This document shows, in pieces, positions 6,425 to 10,453 of a stretch of DNA of 10,453 bases. Source of the DNA: Clostridia bacterium (lineage in GTDB: Bacteria; Bacillota_A; Clostridia; Christensenellales; Aristaeellaceae). The DNA lies in NCBI GenBank assembly GCA_017620455.1, contig JAFZQK010000063.1:1-10453 (forward strand), given 5' to 3'. The notes below the pieces were generated by a model. It had not been told where the DNA came from, ran no database searches, and worked only from the letters and a program-made list of their open reading frames with translations. Each line of letters opens with the position of its first letter. The stretch's first letter is position 1. The translations under genes were made by a program, and so were the position numbers.

Positions 6425-7420
6425 ATGGAAACGATCAAGAGAATCGGGGTTTTGACCAGCGGCGGGGACGCGCCGGGCATGAACGCCGCCGTCCGGGCCG
6501 TGGTGCGCACCGCCATCGCCAACGGCCTGGAGTGCATCGGCATCCGCCGGGGCTGGCAGGGGCTGATCAACTGCGATTTCGTGCAGCTCACCCGGGAAAG
6601 CGTGGCCCATCTGCTGTCCCGGGGCGGCACCGTGCTCTATACCGCGCGGAGCGAGGAATTTTTGGTGGAGAAAGGCCGGCAGAAGGCGGTGGCCACCTGC
6701 CGGATGCTGGGGCTGGACGGCATTATCGCCATCGGCGGCGACGGCACGTTCCGCGGCGCGCTGGAGCTGTCCCGCCTGGGGATCCCCGTGGTGGGCATCC
6801 CCGCCACCATCGACAACGACGTGGGCTGCACCAATTATACCATCGGCTTTGACTCCGCCTGCAACACGGCCATCGAGTGCATCGACAAGCTGCGGGATAC
6901 CATGCAGTCCCACGAGCGTTGCTCCGTGGTGGAGGTGATGGGCCGCAGCGCGGGGTTCCTGGCGCTGTACGTGGGCACCGCCGTGGGCGCCACCGCCGTG
7001 CTGGTGCCGGAGCATAAGGTGGATTTCGAGCGCGACGTGGTGGAGCGCATCCGGGCGTCCCGGCTGGCGGGGTACACCCATTTCATGGTGGTGGTGGCCG
7101 AGGGCGCGGGCAACGCCATGGATATCGGCCAGAAGATCCACGAGGCCCTGGGCATCAGCCCGCGGATCACCGTTATCGGGCACATCCAGCGCGGCGGTTC
7201 GCCCACGGGACGCGACCGCGAGACTGCCACCCGCATGGGGTATTACGCCGTGCAGTCCTTTGTGGAGGGCCGGGGCAACTGCATCATCGCCACCCAGGAG
7301 GGCAGCATCGTGGAGATTCCCATCGAGGAAGCCATGAAGATGGAAAAGCACCTGCAGATGGACCGCTACAGGATCATGGAAGTGATGCAGTTCGGCAACG
7401 GCCAGCTGCACGAAGGATAA
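6425..7420 (+). CDS. pfkA: ATP-dependent 6-phosphofructokinase
   Basis: 331 residues. It phosphorylates fructose 6-phosphate to fructose 1,6-bisphosphate in glycolysis, in the cytoplasm, normally as a tetramer. ATG at 6425 is 8 bases after AGGGAG and fits better than the GTG at 6416, which overlaps that site. Motifs in order: TSGGDAPGMNA (11-21, nucleotide binding), IGGDGTFRGA (103-112), PATIDND with catalytic Asp130, MGRSAG (172-177, fructose 6-phosphate), and GHIQRGGSP with Arg256. Gly107 in GGDG and the lack of Lys before TIDND point to ATP rather than pyrophosphate as donor. An Ala fills the place of the Gly usual in PGTIDND. Length is normal for the short bacterial form (~320). It has its own promoter and a hairpin after the stop. 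Confidence 0.97.
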   Translation: METIKRIGVLTSGGDAPGMNAAVRAVVRTAIANGLECIGIRRGWQGLINCDFVQLTRESVAHLLSRGGTVLYTARSEEFLVEKGRQKAVATCRMLGLDGIIAIGGDGTFRGALELSRLGIPVVGIPATIDNDVGCTNYTIGFDSACNTAIECIDKLRDTMQSHERCSVVEVMGRSAGFLALYVGTAVGATAVLVPEHKVDFERDVVERIRASRLAGYTHFMVVVAEGAGNAMDIGQKIHEALGISPRITVIGHIQRGGSPTGRDRETATRMGYYAVQSFVEGRGNCIIATQEGSIVEIPIEEAMKMEKHLQMDRYRIMEVMQFGNGQLHEG

Positions 7421-7426
7421 CTGACC

Positions 7427-7449
7427 TCAGGGGCCTGTGCGGCCCCTGA
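7427..7449 (+). terminator. GC-rich hairpin after pfkA, probable terminator without a T run
   Basis: TCAGGGGCC (7427-7435) pairs perfectly with GGCCCCTGA (7441-7449) around loop TGTGC, starting 6 bases after the pfkA stop. A T run is lacking, so it may act as a weak or Rho-assisted terminator, or as a 3'-end protector of the mRNA. Confidence 0.55.
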
Positions 7450-7458
7450 AACCCTGCA

Positions 7459-7479
7459 CCAGGGGCCATCGCCCCCTGG
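7459..7479. repeat. Second GC-rich hairpin after pfkA
   Basis: CCAGGGG (7459-7465) and CCCCTGG (7473-7479) form a perfect 7-bp stem with a 7-base loop, 9 bases after the first hairpin. No T run follows on the plus strand. Confidence 0.6.
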
Positions 7480-7523
7480 ACCCATTCGGGCGATGATAGG
7501 AGATAAGACGAACAGACAAACCG

Positions 7524-7559
7524 CGCCTGAAGCTTGAAACACGCCTGGAGCTTGAAACA
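7524..7559. repeat. Two tandem copies of an 18-base unit
   Basis: CGCCTGAAGCTTGAAACA (7524-7541) is followed directly by the same unit with one change (A to G at 7548). The second copy's CGCCTGG can also pair with CCAGGCG at 7562-7568, making a hairpin with a 13-base loop. Confidence 0.85.
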
Positions 7560-7584
7560 TGCCAGGCGAGTTTCCGGGCAAAGG

Positions 7585-7645
7585 AAAAGCCGGACGGCAG
7601 ACCGCAAAATGAATGGATTCATTTTCGGTCTGCTGCCCGGCTTTT
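7585..7645. terminator. Long near-perfect hairpin, candidate two-way terminator
   Basis: About 28 pairs around a GG loop: AAAAGCCGG/CCGGCTTTT, then a C-G and a G-U pair after one A-C mismatch, GCAGACCG/CGGTCTGC, one bulged C, and AAAATGAAT/ATTCATTTT. The outer A4/T4 ends give a short T run in both directions, which suits the gap between pfkA and the minus-strand operon. Confidence 0.6.
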
Positions 7646-7666
7646 GCTGTGCGCTCAGCGCACAGC
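7646..7666. repeat. Perfect 10-bp inverted repeat
   Basis: GCTGTGCGCT and AGCGCACAGC flank a single C. It is the second arm of the structured element and starts at the base after the long hairpin ends. Confidence 0.8.
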
Positions 7667-7668
7667 CC

Positions 7669-7685
7669 GGCCAGCGAAGCTGGCC
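7669..7685. repeat. Perfect 7-bp hairpin with GAA loop
   Basis: GGCCAGC and GCTGGCC enclose GAA. It is the third arm of the structured element and directly abuts the closing strand at 7686. Confidence 0.8.
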
Positions 7686-7707
7686 TGCCCGGAAACGGTT
7701 CTCCGCG

Positions 7708-7746
7708 TTCCTGCTGCAGATGCAGGAAGCTGCTCGGTTGACGAGC
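7708..7746. repeat. Two adjacent small hairpins
   Basis: TTCCTGC (7708-7714) pairs with GCAGGAA (7722-7728). After three bases, GCTCG (7732-7736) pairs with CGAGC (7742-7746). Both are perfect but short, and they continue the run of hairpins in this gap. Confidence 0.5.
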
Positions 7747-7771
7747 CCTGCAATATCCGCAGCCGGCGGGG

Positions 7772-7821
7772 GCTGGGGTGCACCTTGCACCCCAGCGGGA
7801 GCACGAGGGCGGCGCCCTCGT
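7772..7821. repeat. Two strong hairpins downstream of the minus-strand operon
   Basis: GCTGGGGTGCA (7772-7782) pairs perfectly with TGCACCCCAGC (7786-7796), and ACGAGGGC (7803-7810) pairs perfectly with GCCCTCGT (7814-7821). Both have 3-base loops. The second lies 35 bases beyond the stop of the DUF4097 gene in its reading direction. It is the best candidate for that operon's 3' end, although no T run follows. Confidence 0.6.
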
Positions 7822-7855
7822 TTCGCCCTTTCCAGCAAATCTCTTAGTAGAATCC

Positions 7856-8857
7856 TTATTCCGTCAGCGCCGTCAGGCGGATGCTGCCGGAGGTGGTGCC
7901 GATTTCCACGCTGGCGCTGCCGTCGCCGCAGAGGTACACGTCGCCCTGCTTGACCAGGGGCAGATCGTAGTCCAGGCCGCCGCTGGTGCGGCTCAGGCGG
8001 GCGGTGAAGCCCAGCTCCGCGGGCAGGGCTACGGTGACGGCGCCGGAGGTGGCGCCGATCTTCAGGTTGTCGAACGCCGCGGCCTTCACGTCGATGCGGC
8101 CGCTGGTGCTGCCGATCTTCACGGCCTTGGCCTGGCCCAGCACGGCTTCGATGCCGCCGGAGGTGGACGCGGCGCTGAAATCCGCCGTCTCCTTCACCGC
8201 GGCGTGGATGCTGCCGGAGGTGGTGCTCACGTGCACGGTGGCGCAGCCCGCGGGCGCCTCCAGGCGGATGCTGCCGGAGGTGGCCCCGGCGGTGATTTCT
8301 TCGGCGCTGCCGCTGATCCGCAGCACGATATCCCCGGAGGTGGCGCCGGCGGTGATCCGGCGGGCGCAGGCGTCAATGTCCATGCGGCCGGAGGTGGCGC
8401 TGAGGGCCAGGGTGTCCGCCATCAGGGCGGGGACGGTGAGCTTTCCGGAGGTGACGGCGAGGCTCACGTTTCCCAGCGCCGCGCCTTCGGGCAGGATGAC
8501 GGTGAGCGTCTTTTGCAGGTTCCAGTGCAGGCGGAAGCCTTCCTTTTCATAGCGGATGCGCAGGGTGTCGCCGTCCAGCCACCAGCGCAGCTGGGTATCG
8601 GGGTCCAGATCCTTGTTGGCGGTTTCCTGAAGGACGACGGCAGCGCCGCTGTGGTAGGCGATCTTCACTTCGCCGCTGGTCCAGTCCACGTCCAGGTTCT
8701 TTACCGGGGCGGTAATTTCCGTGGGCCCGGCGGTGTAGTTTTCGGCGTTGGCGTAGTGATACCCCACAAGGCCGAATACGCCGGTCAGCCCCAGCGCCAC
8801 CGCGCAGAACACCAGCGCGGCGCAAATGACGGATACGATCTTCAAGCCCTTTTTCAT
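7856..8857 (-). CDS. DUF4097 family membrane-anchored beta-strand repeat protein
   Basis: 333 residues. ATG at 8857 is used because GGAAG lies 6 bases before it and the signal-anchor follows at once; an in-frame ATG at 8914 lies inside the upstream gene. One hydrophobic helix (about 7-33) after MKKGLK anchors the protein, with the rest outside the cell. A beta-strand domain carries 11 Thr-Ser-Gly motifs at residues 60, 136, 155, 173, 193, 213, 232, 251, 270, 291 and 322. Most are 18-21 apart, each followed by a hydrophobic strand, as expected for turns of a DUF4097 beta-solenoid ('adhesin-like' family). It is last in the sigma/anti-sigma operon, one base after the anti-sigma stop, so the two are translationally coupled. 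In Firmicutes such proteins often accompany envelope regulators. It may be a stress-responsive surface protein or sense signals for the anti-sigma factor; the molecular role is unknown. Confidence 0.88.
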   Translation of the reverse strand: MKKGLKIVSVICAALVFCAVALGLTGVFGLVGYHYANAENYTAGPTEITAPVKNLDVDWTSGEVKIAYHSGAAVVLQETANKDLDPDTQLRWWLDGDTLRIRYEKEGFRLHWNLQKTLTVILPEGAALGNVSLAVTSGKLTVPALMADTLALSATSGRMDIDACARRITAGATSGDIVLRISGSAEEITAGATSGSIRLEAPAGCATVHVSTTSGSIHAAVKETADFSAASTSGGIEAVLGQAKAVKIGSTSGRIDVKAAAFDNLKIGATSGAVTVALPAELGFTARLSRTSGGLDYDLPLVKQGDVYLCGDGSASVEIGTTSGSIRLTALTE

Positions 8858-8858
8858 G

Positions 8859-9596
8859 TCAATCTTCCTTTCTGTTCCGCATGATTTCAGACACCACATA
8901 GCCCGCGCCGGCAACGACGCCTACGGTAAAGAGCACGGTGCGCAGGCTGAAGCCCTCCCGGAAAAAAATCATGTTCATCATATTGACGAACAGCGCCGCG
9001 TCCAGCACCAGCACCATGAGCCACGGCTTGCTGCCGCCGATCCACTTTTTCACCGGCCGGGCCCGGATCACGAAGGGCAGGAACACCGCCGCCAGGCCGA
9101 AAAGCGCCGCGCTGGCCGCGATGAAAAACCAGGAGCCGTGGGAATAAATGCAGGTGACGGCCAGCAGCACCATGAGGCTGGCGGTGAAGGCGCAGAAGGT
9201 CCAGAACGCCTTGTCCCGGGGCACCATCAGCGGCACGATCACCAGGGACGCCGCCACGGCCAGGGCGGACAGCACCACGAAGAACCAATCCAGCGCCGCG
9301 CCGGACGCCAGGTTCACGATCAGGCATACCAGGATCGGCACCATGAAGATCCCGGCGATCACCGAGCCCGCCTGGGCGGAGCGGCGCTTGAATTTCTTCG
9401 CGCCGTATTCGATCACGGTATCCTTTTCGGTGCGCAGGTCGCTTTCGATTTCCGTTTTTTTCAGCTGCTCCAGCATTTCCCGGCAGGCCGGGCATTCCGC
9501 CAGGTGCCCGGCCACCATATCGCGGCTTTTTGCGCTGCAGGCGTCGTCTGCGTACAGCGGCAGCAGGTCGCGGATCACTTCACAATCGTTTGTCAT
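8859..9596 (-). CDS. zf-HC2 anti-sigma factor with six membrane helices
   Basis: 245 residues. The start ATG overlaps the sigma factor's stop (ATGA, 4 bases) with GGAAGAG just upstream. The N-terminal domain has the anti-sigma zinc pattern Cys5-x25-His31-x3-Cys35-x2-Cys38 (GHLAECPACRE), which binds and holds the ECF sigma factor. A charged linker (44-75, ending KKFKRR) leads to about six hydrophobic segments near 78-96, 101-123, 131-150, 155-177, 191-211 and 219-236. Classical RsiW- or RsrA-like anti-sigmas have one helix or none, so the signal is probably sensed inside the membrane rather than by cutting an outer domain. That is an inference. The stop lies one base before the DUF4097 start. 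Confidence 0.88.
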   Translation of the reverse strand: MTNDCEVIRDLLPLYADDACSAKSRDMVAGHLAECPACREMLEQLKKTEIESDLRTEKDTVIEYGAKKFKRRSAQAGSVIAGIFMVPILVCLIVNLASGAALDWFFVVLSALAVAASLVIVPLMVPRDKAFWTFCAFTASLMVLLAVTCIYSHGSWFFIAASAALFGLAAVFLPFVIRARPVKKWIGGSKPWLMVLVLDAALFVNMMNMIFFREGFSLRTVLFTVGVVAGAGYVVSEIMRNRKED

Positions 9597-10078
9597 TTCT
9601 CTTCCATCCTTTCCCGCAGTTTCAGCCGGGCCCGGTGATATGTGACCCGGGCCCAGTTCTCGGTTTTCCCGAAGATCGCGCCCACGTCCCGGAAGCTGAG
9701 CTCGCCGAAGATCCTGAGCTCGAAGACCTCCCGGTACGGCTCCTCCAGGGCGTGCAGCGCCATGTGGATCCGGAAGGAGGCGTCCCGGTCTGCGGCCCGC
9801 TGCTCGATGCTCCCCGCCGTGTCCGGCATGTCCTCCGGCATCGGCGCCTGCCTGCTTTCCCGGCGTCTGCCGTCCACGAACAGGTTTTTGGCGATGGCGC
9901 ACAGCCAGGTGGCTTCGTCCGCTTCCCCGCGGAAGGCGCTTTGTCTGGCGAACGCCCGGAAGAAGGTCTCCTGGGTGAGCTCCTCCGCCTGCTCCCGGTT
10001 TCCGGAAAGGGTCATGGCGTAGGAAAACACCCGCATGTAATACGCTTCGTACAGCTTCTCGCGCGCATCCTGGGCCAC
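9593..10078 (-). CDS. ECF-type RNA polymerase sigma factor
   Basis: 161 residues from GTG at 10078. This start is chosen because AAAGGAGGT ends 6 bases before it; the in-frame ATG at 10096 has no site and would lie only ~10 bases from the predicted transcript start. Region 2 spans about 8-75 (RVFSYAMTLSGN, then AEELTQETFFRAF in the core-binding and -10 recognition part, then WLCAIAKNLFVDGRRR). A variable acidic linker follows (~76-100). Region 4 covers ~106-158 (ALEEPYREVFELRIFGELSFRDVGAIFG, where the helix-turn-helix begins, then RVTYHRARLKLRER). There is no region 1 or 3, typical of ECF (sigma-E/W-like) factors that answer envelope stress. It is first in a three-gene operon with its anti-sigma factor and a DUF4097 protein, and its own promoter has ECF-type boxes. 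Confidence 0.94.
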   Translation of the reverse strand: MAQDAREKLYEAYYMRVFSYAMTLSGNREQAEELTQETFFRAFARQSAFRGEADEATWLCAIAKNLFVDGRRRESRQAPMPEDMPDTAGSIEQRAADRDASFRIHMALHALEEPYREVFELRIFGELSFRDVGAIFGKTENWARVTYHRARLKLRERMEEK

Positions 10079-10084
10079 ATCCGC

Positions 10085-10093
10085 ACCTCCTTT
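10085..10093 (-). promoter_or_regulatory. Strong ribosome binding site fixing the sigma factor start
   Basis: AAAGGAGGT on the minus strand, 6 bases before GTG at 10078. It lies inside the reading frame that starts at the upstream ATG (10096), so that ATG is unlikely to be used. Confidence 0.8.
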
Positions 10094-10110
10094 CATCCGG
10101 TCTCGCCGAT

Positions 10111-10138
10111 TAGACGGCGCAGGAAAGGATTCGTTACA
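10111..10138 (-). promoter_or_regulatory. ECF-type autoregulatory promoter
   Basis: On the minus strand TGTAAC (10138-10133), a 16-base spacer and CGTCTA (10116-10111). The 'AAC ... CGTC' pattern is the known signature of ECF promoters (for example Bacillus SigX/SigW). Its position 33 bases before the sigma start suggests that the sigma factor reads its own operon. Expected transcript start is near 10104. Confidence 0.75.
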
Positions 10139-10160
10139 GAAAAAAACAAAAAAATTTTTT
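10139..10160 (-). promoter_or_regulatory. A/T-tract directly upstream of the ECF promoter
   Basis: On the minus strand a block of AAAAAA then TTTTTTT-G-TTTTTT ends two bases before the -35 box. Such phased A/T tracts act as UP elements or bent DNA and would raise promoter strength. Confidence 0.5.
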
Positions 10161-10170
10161 CACTGCCCGC

Positions 10171-10197
10171 AAAAACGGACACAGGATCTTCTGTGTC
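10171..10197 (-). terminator. Rho-independent terminator of the GNAT gene (minus strand)
   Basis: On the minus strand GACACAG (10197-10191) pairs with CTGTGTC (10184-10178), loop AAGATC, followed by CG and TTTTT (10175-10171). It lies 93 bases past the GNAT stop and insulates the sigma-factor promoter from upstream transcription. Confidence 0.8.
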
Positions 10198-10290
10198 TGC
10201 AGTCTGTCGAAAACCCCGGGGATGCATCGAAGGGGCCGCGTTCAGAAAGCGATAAACTGGAATTTATCCGGAAATAACACTCTTATGAGA

Positions 10291-10453
10291 TTATATCAGA
10301 GAAGCTCTCTGAATAATCCGCTCATCTATCCTGCGCACAACGCCGTTGGTATAGGCATGAAAAAACTTGAGCCAAAACCCGCTGCCCGACGGATTGATGC
10401 TTTCAAAATCCACGCCAAGTCTGGTATATCCCTCAGTTTTCAAGGTATTGATA
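10291..10453 (-). CDS. GNAT-family N-acetyltransferase, C-terminal 53 residues, cut by the window edge
   Basis: The minus strand is open from base 10452 to TAA at 10293-10291. The short product ends a GNAT domain: GYTRLGVDFESINPSG, where a beta strand leads into a helix with an N-P turn, then FWLKFFHAYTN and VVRRIDERI. This tail is familiar from clostridial GNAT proteins that carry 'GVDFES.NP....FWLKYF..Y..SVVRRIDE'. The family moves an acetyl group from acetyl-CoA to an amine; the substrate cannot be told from this piece. GC is about 45% (73 of 163 bases), well below the other genes here, so the gene may have a different origin. The start lies outside the window. Confidence 0.75.
   Translation of the reverse strand, partial: INTLKTEGYTRLGVDFESINPSGSGFWLKFFHAYTNGVVRRIDERIIQRASLI

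Larger units (their letters stand above)
7570..7696. other. Predicted three-arm structured element (closing stem plus three hairpins)
   Basis: GTTTCCGGGCA (7570-7580) is exactly complementary to TGCCCGGAAAC (7686-7696). Between them lie three hairpins with almost no spare bases: a long one (7585-7645), a perfect 21-base palindrome (7646-7666) and a perfect 7-bp stem with GAA loop (7669-7685). The 127 bases can therefore fold as a four-way junction. It lies in the gene-free gap between convergent genes. It may be a structured RNA, a palindromic intergenic repeat that can be mobilised, or a compound terminator. I cannot name a known family. Confidence 0.6.

Noticed and set aside
5251..6630. 459-codon minus-strand frame over the esterase
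   Set aside because: Antisense shadow. It runs through two promoters and the start of pfkA, while the plus-strand esterase has an intact triad and signal peptide.
6227..7411. 394-codon minus-strand frame over pfkA
   Set aside because: His-rich antisense shadow of a gene with all phosphofructokinase motifs.
7421..7855. Possible CRISPR array
   Set aside because: The only tandem repeat has two 18-base copies without spacers, the hairpins differ from each other, and no cas genes are near.
7534..7953. Plus-strand frames in the hairpin-rich gap
   Set aside because: They run through palindromes and into the antisense of the DUF4097 gene, with no start signals.
7778..8884. 368-codon plus-strand frame, Gly/Ala-rich repeats
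   Set aside because: Reverse of the TSG repeats of the DUF4097 gene. The minus-strand frame has the membrane anchor, ribosome site and operon context.
10296..10312. Perfect hairpin TCAGAGA-AGC-TCTCTGA
   Set aside because: It lies inside the last codons of the GNAT gene without a T run. The terminator at 10171-10197 fits better.

Overview
The window looks like part of a chromosome of a high-GC, low-oxygen Firmicute, most likely a gut or rumen clostridium. The basis is gene content: a LytTR/DUF3021 pair, a DUF4097 solenoid protein downstream of an ECF sigma and zf-HC2 anti-sigma pair, a bacterial ATP-type PfkA and a clostridial-looking GNAT enzyme. Strong AGGAG-type ribosome binding sites and Gram-positive signal peptides agree. 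The species cannot be named from the sequence. GC is roughly 60% by eye, and falls to about 45% (counted) in the last 163 bases.

Layout, left to right. (1) The C-terminal end of a glycoside hydrolase family 3 enzyme, cut by the window edge, closed by a clear Rho-independent terminator. (2) A regulatory intergenic region with a consensus-like extended -10 promoter, then a probable four-gene operon (1100-5294): a stand-alone LytTR regulator, a four-helix DUF3021 membrane protein, a 58-residue two-helix membrane protein, and a 1004-residue secreted acidic protein. The last is built of about 17 imperfect repeats of 29-43 residues, a 73-residue Glu-Pro/Asp-Pro stalk and a small C-terminal domain. 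The operon ends at a strong terminator. (3) Two single genes, each with its own good promoter: a secreted CE1-type esterase and pfkA (6-phosphofructokinase). (4) A 435-base gene-free region between convergent genes, packed with perfect or near-perfect hairpins. Three of these are enclosed by an 11-bp closing stem, giving a predicted four-way junction. (5) On the minus strand, a tightly coupled operon: ECF sigma factor, zf-HC2 anti-sigma factor with six membrane helices, and a DUF4097 surface solenoid protein. It is preceded by a TGTAAC-N16-CGTCTA promoter typical of ECF self-regulation. (6) At the right edge, on the minus strand, the last 53 codons of a GNAT acetyltransferase and its terminator.

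Two independent membrane-linked regulatory units therefore sit close together, and each controls a secreted or surface protein made of beta-solenoid-like repeats. The LytTR unit plausibly controls its repeat protein through the DUF3021 partner. The ECF unit plausibly controls itself and the DUF4097 protein through the anti-sigma factor. The points most worth follow-up are the LytTR/DUF3021/repeat-protein operon and the structured element at 7570-7696.
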